Positions 12,593-25,444 of a DNA stretch of 64,000 nucleotides are shown here, in pieces. The position numbers were made by a program, and so were the translations under genes. The stretch lies in the NCBI GenBank assembly GCA_958299035.1, contig CATQJL010000001.1, positions 81,531,071 to 81,595,070 on the forward strand. Reading direction: 5' to 3'. How positions within the stretch are numbered: position 1 is the first letter of the stretch; each line of letters starts with the position of its first letter. This stretch comes from Cylicocyclus nassatus. Taxonomy: Eukaryota; Nematoda; Chromadorea; Rhabditida; Strongylidae. The notes beneath the pieces are model-generated. The model was not told the origin of the DNA. It was given only the letters and a program-made list of their open reading frames with translations, and did not search any database.

Positions 12593-15084
12593 ACTGGAAC
12601 AAATGGTCTTTATATGAATCAAATTGTAGAAAATTCGTGCTTCATCTTTTAGTTCTATACATCAGCGTGTCAAGTTATCTACAGTATTCTTGAAAAGTCA
12701 TAGTGGAATGATTTATACCATACTTTGTTTCGCGCGGCAATCTGCCGACGTTAACAAACACAGTCACTAATGAATTGTTCATTTGTAGCAGGCAATCAAG
12801 ACTATGTGTGCGATAGTGAAGCAAAAATTGTTAGATCCGTGCCAACTAAGTTATCTAACATAAATCAGCAAGCAGAATGTGACCGCAAAACATATTAGGG
12901 TGTCCCATAATTTGTTACCGTTTTCACCTCAAATATCAGCGTTTATCGAGAACTGGGGCACCAAAGGTACAAATATATGAATGCACGTCTGCATGTATGA
13001 GCTATATGATTACGCGCGTGGGAGGAGCAAAGGGTCTAGGAGCGGAGTTTGCCATTTTAATCCATTCAATTTTTTCTTTGTTTCCAGCCGTGGAAAAAAT
13101 ACGAAAAGTGCATAGTTGAATGATCGATGTGTCAAGCATATGCTAGTTTAAATTAGGATTTTTTGAGATTTTTTTGGGACGGAAATACGATTTTTGACAG
13201 TAAAATTCGTTTTTGACTGCTATCGTTTCAGCTCGCTTCACGTGGAATACGATATAGGCAGACTCTTGATAGTCTCTTGTAGAGATTGCTGTGCCCTATC
13301 GAATGGTCACTCAACACACAACAATTGAAGAAAGAATACAAAAAGACGACGGCTGTAGTAAGAACGATAAAAAATTATGGCACACCCTAATAGATGAAGA
13401 TTCTTCTTAAAGAGAGTTAAGCTGCTGCACGAAGTATATGGATGGCTAAGGTATTTTAGACTGTGCATATTTTGTTCAATATACTACTGATACCACCCTT
13501 AAGATCTAAGCTGCGACCATTTACTTTGCGACGTGTCCACTTTATAAAAAGGGAAATCTCCTTACCACTGGGTCTTCACGAGACCAATCTTCGCGAGCCT
13601 CTCGACCAACAGCTATAAAATTGTATTTGGTATTGAAATGTCATAAAAGAAGGAAGCATTCATTTTACTAATCGGAAAACTTACAGAAGCATACCAAAAG
13701 CGGGATTGTGTTTTGTTTTGTTATGTACTAGCCACCACATACGAAAACTGTACGCAACGGCTTTAATTTCCATCTCACATTTGTAGTACTGGAAGGGAAA
13801 GTTTTTTATTTGAATACGATATAGATACTGAGTTGAGCGGCCAGAAGATAGCATTTTTTATGCAATCTATCAGTGAATTTAAAGTTGCAAAATACGCTCT
13901 GTTCCGAAATGGCAGAAATTTAAAAAGCCTTCTTCGGGAATTTGTTAAAGGCTCAGCGCTACTGTTGCTATCAACTCTGTTTGTTTGTGAATATGCAGCG
14001 AGAAACAGCGCAAAATGAGTAACGTCACGACTGATGCATTTTGTAAAATATTTTCAATTAGGGTTATTCTGGTTCATCAGAATAAAGATAGCCCAAACTT
14101 TGCTAGAGTTCATTCTTATTTTTTACACAAGGTGATCAGCTTTTCACCATCTTGTACATAAGTGTGAGTGTGTTACAGCTTTTTGATAACCGGATACATT
14201 ACCTTTACACTTGTACAGTAAAAAAAAATGTAATTTTTTTCTCACCGGAAATCCTGATCTGTTTCCTCTAAAGCTATGCACGAATATATTTCTCAGAAAT
14301 GAGGAAAATAAGGAGGCTTTATTCCCCAATTACATGGTCCATCATCCATATAGGATGGATTAGAAGAGGCAAGCAACAAAATCTAGAATTATTTATGCAA
14401 ACCTTAGATAGACTACACAAGTTAGTAACTACCGCGAGGAGAGAAAACTTTCGGAGCATATCGTTTGGAATGACGAGTTTTGCAGCAATTCCTTTATATT
14501 GTACGTACAGTTAAACAGATGTACTTCCTCGCTCAAAAAGGAATTCGATCTAACAGCAAAAGCTTGACAATGCTCATCGACTCGTTAACAAAAGTGCATA
14601 AAGTCAATCACAACTTCACTTATCGTGCAAGCTTGCACGATAGCAAATGGCTATCACTTCGAAAAAAGGTGAAGCTAAATTGGAGGAATGACCATTGGTC
14701 CAATCAAGCCGTGATATGGCAATGTTGTCAAAATCCACTTCAGTAAGCCCAAGTAGTAAGAAAAATTGCCAATCGCAAAGTGTAAGTGACTTATCGTAAA
14801 AAATTTGTTTTTAAATTCTGAAGATTGCAGCTGCAGCCACTCTTTTTTTGTAGAATTTCGGAGTTATGAGCCAGCAAAATTTCTTGGGAAGCATTCCAAA
14901 AATCGGAGGCCCGACGCCACGTACCTTCACTCAAGAATATTTTTGTCCCCCCGCCCTCAGCAAAGATTCTGGATACGTCGATCCTACATATATAAAGCAG
15001 CAAGTGGGTTTGCTTTAATGCATGGCACCAAAAGACTCATTTCTTCGTGAACTGGGGCTAGTTTTCCCTAGTTGTAAATAAGGG
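12593..15084. other. spacer, no recognised gene
   Basis: AT-rich sequence with short open frames on both strands and no motif. A fragment of the CAGTGGCGTAC MITE family appears around 14,880-14,970 (CCGACGCCACGTACC). Confidence 0.4.
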
Positions 15085-16132
15085 ATGACGAGCAATAAAA
15101 ACGATAGCCGCTGCGTGTCAGTATGCGCATCTTTCGGAGAGCATCCTACTTTTACAGCTGAGGCGAGAGTGCAAAGAAGTATTCTGCTTGGTAACGAAGT
15201 GAGAATTGAGAGTTTGTTACAAAAGGGAGAGGTATTGAGCAATTTTGACACTGTTTTGTTGAGTATAACGTAAGTGAAAAACTATATAAGCGAATGGTCG
15301 AATCCGGCTCAATCGCAGTTAGCTGAAACTGTTCCAGCTGTTTTGGAGAAGTGTTTGACACGAATTCAACTAGCATAAGTCTTCAAAAATTTCTCGATTA
15401 CGATTCGACGTCCTTAGTGCCTATATAAACCAAATGCTTCTTTGTTGCAAACAAGGCATTGCTTATAGGGGGGGAGGGGAGGGAATCATGCGTGTTGAAT
15501 AAATAGTTATTTGCTTTAACTCCTTAAAACTGATCAGAATTTCCGGAAGGGTGATTTCCAGCATAATCCGGTTTCAAGTTCTCCCCCCAAAAATATCAGT
15601 GTCAGCTACGACGGGCAATGATTTTCCATCTTGATTGCAGATAATAGGAATGTTCAACAATGTCCACGCTGCGAAAAGGTCCAAAAGTTGCAAAAAAATT
15701 CTGGTACAACCCAAAAATCTTACATTACCCAGCTAACAGCAGCTGAACAGAAAGGCACTTCTCAGCTGCGGTCCTCTTTTTAGCTTGAAATGCTTACGCA
15801 GTAGAGAAATTGGAGATAATTGGCGCTTAGTGGTAAGATGTTATTGGGGTAGATGAGTAGCAGAAGTTGGTATAGGTATTTATCGTGAACTTCGTCCTTG
15901 AGATACAAAAACCCATGCTCTTCTTTGGAATTTCATCAATGCTTGAAAGGTCTGTTGATTGAAGAGGCTCAGCCATTCCCCTCACCTTACATATAAAAAT
16001 CTCTCCAACAGATAAAGACCCCATTGGTCGGTGTTTCGTGTAGTATAGCAAAGAAGGTGAGAGCGGTATCTGCAGCGATTATTGACATTGTAAGTGACGG
16101 CATGAAGCAGGTAGATACCTCCCTTGCGAGAT
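15085..16132 (+). other. possible gene fragment with weak coding signal
   Basis: A frame starting ATG at 15,085 runs about 62 codons to a GTAAGTG donor near 15,270. It includes EARVQRSILLGNEVRIESLL, which loosely resembles one ankyrin-type helix pair. A second open stretch around 16,011-16,132 follows an acceptor (CTCCAACAG) and reads KKVRAVSAAIIDIVSDGMKQ before a stop. Their joining is inferred and no family is assigned. Confidence 0.22.
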
Positions 16133-17300
16133 AAATTTCAGAATGAGCAGAGTATTGCGAAGAGCAATTTGCTATTGATATGAGACAAAATATACGAGCT
16201 AGTTCTTGGAAAAGATGCATTTCCATGTTGATTTCTCTAGTCTGCGTTAAAAAGTTATACTTTCCAGTTAAGTGAAATTATATGCAACTTGTGATGCATT
16301 GCTCAAAAACCAGGTGAAAATCGATTTCACAGACATCATGATGGTGCTTTTGTAATCTTCTTGAGTTCACAGTTTGTTTTGGACAAACAAATCATACATG
16401 CTATTGACTTTAGCTCGCATTGCAGTTTCCATAACCTTATCGTACAACTATGCATCGTGAGTACTTTGGACTATCGGTAATTGCTAGTGCTCATCAACTT
16501 TGCATGACATAGCCGCACTTAAGGTAAACACGTTTTCAGAACTATGCAACTAAAAATATACACCAAAATGTTCACAATATGTGAAACCTGATTGAATAAT
16601 GCTCTTTAGCTGTGACAAGAAGAGTAGCGGAGGTTGCATTAGGCCTCTGATTGAAAACATCAGAAGTCAATGTTCTTATCAGCAACATCTTAGACTGTTG
16701 GTTCAGATAATCTGCACAATTTTAAGATGTTTTCGTTGACCTCAAAGAAAGAAAAATGATTTTGAAGGGGAAAAGTCGGCTGTTGGTGTTTATTAGGGGA
16801 TGTACAAGAAGCTGAAAAACGCGGCTTGAACTTATCACTTTCTTTCGATATGTTTTAGTAAAGGGTAGTAGGTGTACTTGTGTATGGATAGACAGCGTGA
16901 AATCGGATGTCTAGAACTCTAGCATATGAAGCTATCTTTTGAACTGTGATCCCCTGCGTGCAGTCCTGGAAGTTTCGTTATCATTTTTCATTATTAGATA
17001 CAAATGAAGTGGTTACGAGGCGTCTATTTACTAACGAGGAATCTTTTGCTATTCTTTCAAAGTAACGACCTTTGTAAAACTCAAGGATATGCAAAGTTGG
17101 GATGCACTGAGATAGTAGTCAGATGAGCTTTCGGTACTACAACATTCTTATGAGAGTGACGAAGAATGATGTTCACAACTTTTGAAAATAAAGGGCAATT
17201 TTTGATGCAAACGACAGTGGATGAGAAGTTTGACATTTATGTATTGAAATAGTATTCAGCTTTGTTGAATGGTCAAATGGCAGCTCATTGTTTTCTCCTA
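16133..17300. other. spacer with relic arm of the TAA fold-back family
   Basis: Positions about 16,715-16,965 align by eye with the right arm of the 2849-3555 element: TTTCGTTGACCTC, GTAAAGGGTAGTAGG and GTGATCCCCT correspond in order. No partner arm is seen. No gene recognised. Confidence 0.5.
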
Positions 17301-17755
17301 ACAAGGGAATGGTCAGAAATCGAAGTGGCCAATTCAAGCAAGCTGCATACCATTCGATGCAGCATAGAATGCTGATTTCAGATCTGTCTTCCTTATCTGC
17401 AGAGCGCTTTTGTAGGCGAAGTTATAAGCCGTTGAATGTCATCATTTTGCTAAGAAATTGTGCGTGTAAAGGTCAAACTTGGCCATACAAAGCCATTCTC
17501 GGCCCAGTGTTGGACCAAAACGTGTAACTAGGTCAGTTCATATGGCTCGTACCTAAAGGTGAGCTAAAAGAGCAGTGATCTGCCTAATTTCGCAGTTTTT
17601 GTGGACGATTTTTTCGCAGTAAAGCTGCTCATAACTTCGCCCACAAAGGCGCTCTGCAGATACGGAAGACACATTTGAAATCAGCATTCTATGCTGCATC
17701 GATTGGTATGCAGCTTGTATGGATTGGCCACTTCGACTTCTGACCATTCCCTTGT
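17301..17755. mobile_element. fold-back MITE, 455 bp
   Basis: The left arm begins ACAAGGGAATGGTCAGAA and the right arm ends with its complement. Pairing extends about 130 bp through GCAGCATAGAATGCTGATTT and CAGAGCGC. Unrelated sequence forms the loop. Superfamily not assigned. Confidence 0.75.
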
Positions 17756-18499
17756 AAGATGCATGGTTTGATTTTGCAGTGACGGTTATCTCGAAGTATT
17801 TCTAATGACAAAAATTTACGGTAGTAATCCATAAAGTATAAACATTGGAATATGTATCTGAACAAGGATGGATGTTTTGCATCAGCATAAAATAGCATTA
17901 TTCCTTTTTCCCTCCTCCTCGCCCATGTTCTCCTTAAACAAACTCTCAAGTGCTCCAATCAACTCTGTTATAGGGCATTCGAAAAATCGTGACGATGTCG
18001 CGACCGCGCGCGACACGCACGCCACTTCCGCAAATCGTATTTTCTTGGTTTTCATCTCTAGTCGAATGGTTTTTTCTACTTACGAATGACAATATTTAGA
18101 CAATAGAAGTAACTAAGCTGAACGCTGAGGTGATGCGTTCTTGTATGAGCGTTTTATGCTCTTGTAGGCGCAAAGCCCGCAGTAAGATCCGTCGTCACAA
18201 TTTTATCAATGAACTATACATCGTTAGCGAGTTTATTACGACTAAACTTATTGTAAAAAGATTGTAAGATGTCCTCGCCCTCACTGTTTTGTGCACACAA
18301 TAATTAGTTTTGATATGTGCTCTACCGCAAGATTTGAGTGAGATTGAGGGCAAGGCATGACAATTGTGATGATTGAGAAACACTTTAGATGTCCGTATGC
18401 AGGCGCATCTCACTCTGGGACCAACTCAAAGTACAATCGTTTGGATGGCTGTGCACAAATTTGTTCGTAGATTGAGCCGAATTGCGGAGCGGACACACC
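17756..18499. other. upstream region of the first KCTD-like gene
   Basis: No gene recognised. It includes a short GC-rich patch around 17,990-18,030 (GTCGCGACCGCGCGCGACACG). Any promoter for the downstream gene should lie here, but no TATA-like element stands out. Confidence 0.35.
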
Positions 18500-21390
18500 A
18501 TGAAGGACCCAAATCAGGCAAGTTTCCTTGTATCCATAGCTCATCCAGCCAGTTTTAGTGTTTCAGGTAGAGCAGAGTGATCAGTCAAAGACTGGTGGGC
18601 GAGTTAGAATTAACGTAGGTGGAACAGTTTTCGAGACCACAATCTCCACGTTGACGAGACTGAATGACAGTGTAAGTTCTTGAATTCAATTCTTTGCTAG
18701 TCCCAGTCACATAATTTAGTTTTGAAGGTGCTTTCCGCGATGGTAGCGAATCGTTGGCGTAACGGGGAAGAGTTATTTATAGATCGAAATCCGACCTACT
18801 TTGGAAAGGTGATGCAAGGTTTTATTATCCATGGGGAAGAGATTTTTTTGAGGTGCTAGACTATCTGAGAGATGGAGAGAATTTTGCTCTTCCAACAGAT
18901 CGCGATGCTAGAGAAAGCCTGCGAAGGGAGGCTGAGGTGACATTTTGCAAACTTAAGAATTTTCACTTCGATTAAACCTTGCAGTTTTACAACTTGCCCG
19001 GCCTTGCTAAAATGTGCTCACCCGGTTTGCACATGGGCGACTGGGTAATGTGGAAGGAGAGCTACATAGAAGCACGCTGGAAATCTCTTGCTGGGTGGGA
19101 TGAATTTTTTTGATATTATTTATTTGGAAAAATATTAGGTTTGTGCAAAAGTAATGCGCGTTTTTCTAGCCCTTATTTCAAGACAGCTTTTCTCCATCGG
19201 TGTTTCTCCTATGAAACTTACACAGCATACTTTAAAGAAGCTTCTTTTATGCTCTATTCAATGGTTGTTGAAAGAAGCTTCTAGCCTCAATCGTTAGAAA
19301 TTTATAGAGCTTCATACAACCGCACTCGAAATCAGAATTTCATTGCATTTACTTTTTTGGCCATAATTTGAGCGCGAGTAAACGCATTCTTTTGAAAATT
19401 TAACTACTGTATGCAGTAGAAATTTTCTACGTTATGCACGCTTTGCTGTTTTCTCAGAAATTATTCAGACTGAGATTTCGGTGTCCCAACATGAGTGATG
19501 GTTTTGAACATTCTGTGGCCCATAGATTTCCTTTGAAGAAGGCAATCGCCAAAGTTTTGCTCACTCCTGTAAGCGTAAGGGTGGACCTCCTGTTGACAGT
19601 TTTTGCAGAAACTTGGAAGCTGTTCAGTACACAGAAAATGAAAAATCTCCATTTTTTGGGATTTTGAGGGCTACGAAAAAATGTCGAAAAAAGCGGGCAA
19701 TTTTAAATATTATTTTTTCTTTTCTCAAATCTTCTTTGTTTGAGCCCCTTTCAACTTTTATTTGTACTACTGGCTTGCGGCTACAAGATAGTCAACTTTT
19801 CATTTATACCAACAATCGTGAAGGAAGTTATGATCAGTTAAAGACGAGGTTTCCGAAAAAAATTTTTTTTGCTTATCAATCCATATTTTTCATCGTTTTG
19901 CGATGTTAGCACAAATTGATGTGCGCTGTATAGAGAGAGGTTTGGTGCCTCTGATGGATTTTGCCGCGCTGAAAAATGTGGATTTTTTAGAAAGTTATAG
20001 CACGTCAAAATGAGAACTCGCAAAACGCGCATTACTTTTGTACCAACCTAATATTAAGCATTTGTATTAGGTCGTGTAATAAGTTCTGTCCCATTTTTGT
20101 TTTAGTTTTTTCTTGACAATATTGACTAGATCTAAGATAAAAAGTATATGCTTTTGAAAGCTCGAAGTCTGCTCTGCAGACTCGTATGCATCATCCACCA
20201 ACATAGCAGGAACTTGAATAAGATTTTTATCATTATAACAGAAAATCCGAAGAGCCAAAAAATCAATTTTCGACACTTTTTTCCTCAAAATTTTTCTCGC
20301 TTTTCGTAGGTAAAACTTATTAAACAACCTTCACGGCAAACAAAACAATCTCTTAAACTCGTACGCTTATTCTACCACCGTTTGCGTTTGTTCCCCTCCT
20401 TCCACCGACAATTTAATGTCATTTTCGGCAATCGGCAATCAATCGGCAAAGCAGGATTTTGTCACGGCGATGTCCGCCGTCCCGCCCCAAGTTGTGTGGC
20501 TCCCAAAATCCGAATTTTGAGTATTTAGCCTATAAAATCGATAATTTTGAAGCCGCAAGCTATCAATTCTGCCTTTTCTGGATGATCCGCCTACCGTCCT
20601 CCCTCAGGATGCCTTGAAATGATGTCCAACGCCAACGTTGAAAATGCGTTAGAAAGAAGACTTTTCTAAAGTTTACAGAAATGATTTTTGAGAAGTTTCA
20701 GAGCTCTTAAAGCACAATAGAAGCTATAACATTCTTTACTTATGTGAAGCAAATTCTTCGAGTCTTTTTTGTAGGCATTCTGATCAATTTGGAGGGCGAC
20801 GTAACATAGTTGTCGAAAATGGGTTTTTTCCCTGTTTGATTTTCCAAGTTTGAAGCTGTAAAACTTTTTCAAGTCTTCTGATGTAGAAAAACGAAACGAA
20901 AGTTTTAGTGGAAAAGGCTTAGAGCTTTTAATTGCATATAAACAATCTGCAGAACATTGCCCAAAATATTAAGAAAAAATCGAAAGAAAAAATGGGACAG
21001 AACTTATTACACAACCTAATAACTTTTTCCATTTTTGTAGCGGCTATCAACACCATCCCAAATCAATGTGACATTTTTATAGGTACGAGTATAACGGTAG
21101 AAAGTCGTGTGCGGATAACAACTGTGTGGATTGTGGAGCAAAAGTTCGTGATTTGGTAACGCACAGCAATACGATTAACTATGGAGACTGGATGCACTTA
21201 AAGCATGAAATGCAGTTCATGAAAGGAATTGTGACTAGGGTGACGCAAATAATGGTACTACACATTTTTGAAAAAAAATTCTGTCTGGTAATTTTAGGCG
21301 GATTCAAACATGTGCTGTGCCGTAAAATGGGACAACGGCTGGTACTTTCATCATCAACAATCAGTTTTGCGGTTGGCCACGTCGCAGTAG
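18500..21390 (+). CDS. KCTD-like protein with T1-type BTB domain (paralogue A)
   Basis: Seven exons give a protein of about 215 residues: 18500-18517, 18567-18671, 18728-18808, 18853-18936, 18985-19094, 21083-21239 and 21298-21390. All phases agree. Residues about 18-110 form the potassium-channel tetramerisation type BTB fold: RINVGGTVFETT, then LSAM, ELFIDRNPTYF, VLDYLRDG and LRREAEFYNLPGL. In this family the domain forms oligomers and many members act as Cullin-3 adaptors; a role here is inferred only. The C-terminal part has paired cysteines (CVDCG), DWMHL, FMKG and CCAVKWD, shared with paralogue B. Start chosen at ATG 18,500 because only it joins exon 2 in phase, through a GC-AG intron (GCAAGT donor). 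The intron from 19,095 to 21,082 holds two mariner-like elements. Confidence 0.85.
19135..20051. mobile_element. 917-bp mariner-like element in KCTD paralogue A intron
   Basis: The ends pair over about 30 bp, TTAGGTTTGTGCAAAAGTAA against TTAGGTTGGTACAAAAGTAA, and are flanked by TA. The sequence resembles classical mariner terminal repeats. There is no transposase ORF, so it is non-autonomous. Confidence 0.88.
20067..21019. mobile_element. 953-bp mariner-like element in the same intron
   Basis: Terminal repeats begin TTAGGTCGTGTAATAAGTTC and end in the near-perfect complement, flanked by TA. It lies 15 bp right of the previous element. No transposase ORF. Confidence 0.88.
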
Positions 21391-23623
21391 AAATTTCCAT
21401 TTATTTCTGTATCATAGAATCCATTTATTTTTGCCTCATATGCTGAATACTTGACAGTATTCAATTCACTAGGGGTCCAGCCCAACTACTATTCTTGTGG
21501 CCTTCGTGAATCAGTGTTTCTTACGATTCCTGCAATTTTGCTTAAGCGCGAACTGCACGAGAAATGTGGATTTTTGCGCCCCACAGACAGTGGGACTGTG
21601 GGAATTATAGGACTAGTATGGCTCCAAATACGTAAAGCTTCACTCTTGATGAACAGTAGTTTTCTGCTTACAATGCTTATTTGTCTGCTATATATGTATT
21701 TGTTGTGATCTTTTTACCTCAATGAGTATAGTAGTAAAAGCGATAAATGCTCCTCTTGCATCCAAGGGGCAAATTGAAAGGAAACCAGGAAAAGTTGGTT
21801 CCAGAATTGAGAGACAGTTGAAAGATGCAAAGTGCCTTTTTGCTAGCAAAAAGTCCAAATCATTTTGTTCCCGAAAAAGTCAGAGAGAAAATCTTTGTGA
21901 TCACAGAAAATTTATTTGGACAGGACCATCCAAGCAACTCTGTTTTTCGTTATTTTTTGTAAACCTATAGAAATTTTTTGGTTTTTATTGATGCATTTGC
22001 AACTTTCCAGGATGGGCCATGGAGCACATTTATTTCATGGGTTTCCAATCGCACGTGCTAGCGCTGTGCCGGAACATTGGTCGATCGATGCGGAAGGCGT
22101 CCACAAGGTTCCGGCACGGCACTGGCACGGCGCTGGTACAAGGGCAACTTTAAAACGTACCCAAAAGATGGTGCGAACAGTGACAAATTGAGGGCGGCGA
22201 ATTGAATGAGTAGCAAAATCTCTGAGTTGGCCTACATGAGTTAGGAAAATTGCAAATGACTCGATTCACTGGGGAGCAAAGATATTTTTTGAATTTTGTA
22301 AAAACTTTTAGGTGCAGACTTAGTACGAATGGTTCATTGAGCACTGTGGCTGTATTGTGACCGATCTAGGATTGGTATGAAGTTATAGTAATAAAATTTC
22401 TTACACATGCTTGAACCCGTGTACATTCTGCTTTTCACAATGTTAACATCAAAGAGTTGAAATGAGTGTAAGCTTTTGCCGGTCATCTGTCAATGCCTAC
22501 GTTTGACCAATCGGTTTACTCGCGGGAAACACTGCATATCGACAAATCGATAAAATCAGCTATCATATTCTAAACTCAGTCAATGCTCATATTTTCATTT
22601 ACATAGGGTGAGTTTGAATACAGAGGGAACGCATGGTGGCCGGGTGCGTTTATTCAACTTCAATATGAAAACCTGAAACTCTTCTGTGAGCTGACTAAGA
22701 AGTCCTAGAAACCACTGCCAAGCGGCAGTTTATGATATATTCGTGTACTCATGGCCGCAAACAAATTTTTAGTCTTCAGCTCAGTGCATACCGTAATCGA
22801 AGACGCTGATTGGTCCGCTCGAGACGATTACAGTACGAGATGTCGCTGCTACAGATAATATGTGAACTGTCTCTTGGACACTAGCTTAGTTTGAACTTCC
22901 AGCCACTTTCCACATGAGGAATCCGGCCACGCAGATTTTGGACATTGCTTTGGTCCTGAAAAACTATCGCACAGATCATTTTGCGCATGATAGGTTGAAA
23001 AATCGCCTTAAGCACTGTTATTGAGTTTGTCTTCACCTTTTTTCACTTTGCATATGCAGGGAAGGCATAATGTGGGAAAACATTCCTTAGTCAACTTAGA
23101 AACATCACATAGACCGCTCGTTGTTTTTCTTTCCAAACTTCATGTATTTGGACTGAAAGCATAGAATAGCACTCCTATACAGTGAACTCTCCGATAGATA
23201 TTCGCGCAAAAATTGAAGGTGGAGTTTCATACGCTTATTCTTACTGGGGAACTCTCCAAAGCTATAGAAAAAAAATGCCTGGTGTATTCAAGGCAGAATC
23301 GCCAAACAAGTCAACTATTTCCAAACGTTTCTCGTTACTATGCACTTAAGCGCACGATCTATTCTTAATCCGATCGTAAGGGCAGGAAGCATTGCGAAAA
23401 CAGAGGTTGCCATCGTCGTAGGACCCAATCGAGATCGCGTTGTTTTGATGGTGGCGGTGGGCCCCTGTGTCACAATAATTCGCTGCCTATTGCACAATGG
23501 TGAGTCTTATGTTCTCGCTGTGTACAAGATATGGCTACTTTCAAATCACTTAGACTATGGAAACAGCCAAAACTTTGGTAACTCTTTAAACATTTCCTCT
23601 TATCGTTGAAGGGAGTTTTGTAG
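21391..23623. other. region between the two KCTD-like genes
   Basis: It should hold the first exon and promoter of paralogue B, but I could not fix that exon. Upstream ATGs, for example at 23,340, do not join the BTB exon in phase through the obvious GTGAGT donor near 23,500. No transposon ends recognised. Confidence 0.4.
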
Positions 23624-24825
23624 ACACAAATCGTTGAGCTTCCATTATGTGACGATCGCATAAGAATCAATGTTGGCGGAAGTGTTTTCGAGACCTCCTT
23701 CTCAACCCTTACCAACGCAGAAGGCTCTGTGAGTTCAAACTCGCTTATATCTTGACCTCTTGTGCCCTGATTTCGTCAGGTGCTATCTGCAATGGCTAAG
23801 CGTGGACGGAATCAGGAGGAACTCTTTATCGATAGGGACCCGACTTATTTCGCAGAGGTAGGTATAGGTTTCGCAGTAATTTTTTTCTACCTTCATATTT
23901 ATACGGAATTTCATAGCAGGTACTGAATTACCTACGAGATGGTAAAAGCTTTTGCTCTCCTATAGACGACCAGGCTCGGGATTTTCTACACAGAGAAGCT
24001 GATCGTGAGGTAAATCTTAGTGCGAAAGAAACTTATCTGCCTACTTCCACGGTTTCAGTACTATAAGCTTCCCGGTCTTGCAGAGATGTGCCTGCGCACA
24101 GAGTTCCAGATTGGAGATACTGTACAATGGAATCAGACTGCCATAGGAATCTACTGGAAATTTTTCGTCAGGTCAGAGTTAAGCACTTTTTAGGCATACT
24201 CTTTGGGGGTGTCAGCTCAGCATGGGAGCGGAACTAATGACTCTTTTCATAGATGTTTGAAGAAATTCCTTCGGACAAAATCCGAAAATAATGAGATTTT
24301 CGAAACTTTTTGAGAAGATTGTGCATTTTGAGTACATTTTTGAGCAATCAAAACCTTTTTCAAAACTTCTTAAGAAGCAAGTTGGATTTGCAAATATTTC
24401 TTGAGTGTGCATGTGCGTCTTATGTCTCCATAGAGAAGTTTTTGGACTATCAGACTGTCAGTTTGGTAGCAAAATACAATTGTGACTTCTGAGTCTGTTT
24501 GCGACTTTTTTTAAAGGTATCAGTACCATGAAAGAGAATGGGCTGGATGCATGGCTTGCGGCGATAATGTGTTCGGCTACGTGGGCCAACCACCACTGAG
24601 AATAAAGAGATCCAGGATGAGGTTGCGATAAAATACGACGACTGGGTCCCACTTCAGCATCACATGTCGTTCATGAAAGGGAACGTTACGGAAGTAATCG
24701 GCTTTATCTCGTCCCCGTTCAATTTTTTATTGTAATCATTTCAGGTGAGCAATTCCTGCTGTGGCGTGAAATGGGATGCATGGGAAACACATTTGCCGAA
24801 GTCAGCACTAAGGAAGACGAACTAA
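23624..24825 (+). CDS. KCTD-like BTB protein, paralogue B, with apparent frameshift
   Basis: Exons match paralogue A in position and phase: 23624-23728, 23780-23857, 23920-24009, 24059-24171, 24517-24693 and 24745-24825. The BTB part reads RIRINVGGSVFETSF, LSAM, ELFIDRDPTYF, VLNYLRDG and LHREADRE, then YYKLPGLAEMC. The C-terminal part has CMACG, YDDW, FMKG and CCGVKWD and ends at a TAA. Exon 24517-24693 is 177 nt, which leaves the phase wrong by one base. Read from its start it hits a stop near 24,628, while the paralogue-like sequence resumes in another frame (EIQDEVAIKYDDW). Either this is a young pseudogene, a base is missing from the assembly, or a very short intron is present. The first exon was not found. 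Confidence 0.75.
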
Positions 24826-25444
24826 TTTTTTTGATTTTCTGATTTTCTGCGTACTTACCAATGTGCTGTAGATGTTTTTGCTATTCTTATATCTGTATCC
24901 TGTTCTTACTGGATAAACTGTTCAATTACTGTCGATGGGTACCCCCGAGACCTTTTCGCGCAATAAACTTGAAAATAGTCAAGATTGCAGGAAAGGTGGA
25001 CCAATAACCGATCAACCATACATCTCGTGGCTCATCCATTGATTTTATTGCATGAGTGCATCCTGTGTAATTGCACGCATTAGAATGCTAGAAATGAGTT
25101 TTAGAAAGTGCCCTATCCGCAGCAAAAGGTGGATTTGATGAGAAAGAGGAAATGTCCCTCTTATTGAGAGTGAGCACTGCTGTGTTTTTAGAAATCCAGT
25201 TTGCTGATTATTGATTGAAATTCGACGTTGCGTCTTTATGAATTGGTGGTCTAGTTGAACACTAATTGGTATGCATTCATTTCTTGGGCATTCACCCTCA
25301 AAGGGACGTATGTCTGGATTGCATTCGACTCCACTGTTGTTACTGGATTCTGACTTTTCCGTCATCTATTCTACTCGTCAATCGCTTCTGAATTTCCCAG
25401 CCCTATCGCCAAATTTGGATTGACTTCCTCCTCTGCAGCTGTAA
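24826..25444. other. spacer and probable 5' UTR of the non-LTR element
   Basis: No gene recognised. The 5' boundary of the downstream retrotransposon lies somewhere in this interval but is not marked by any repeat I can see. Confidence 0.4.
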
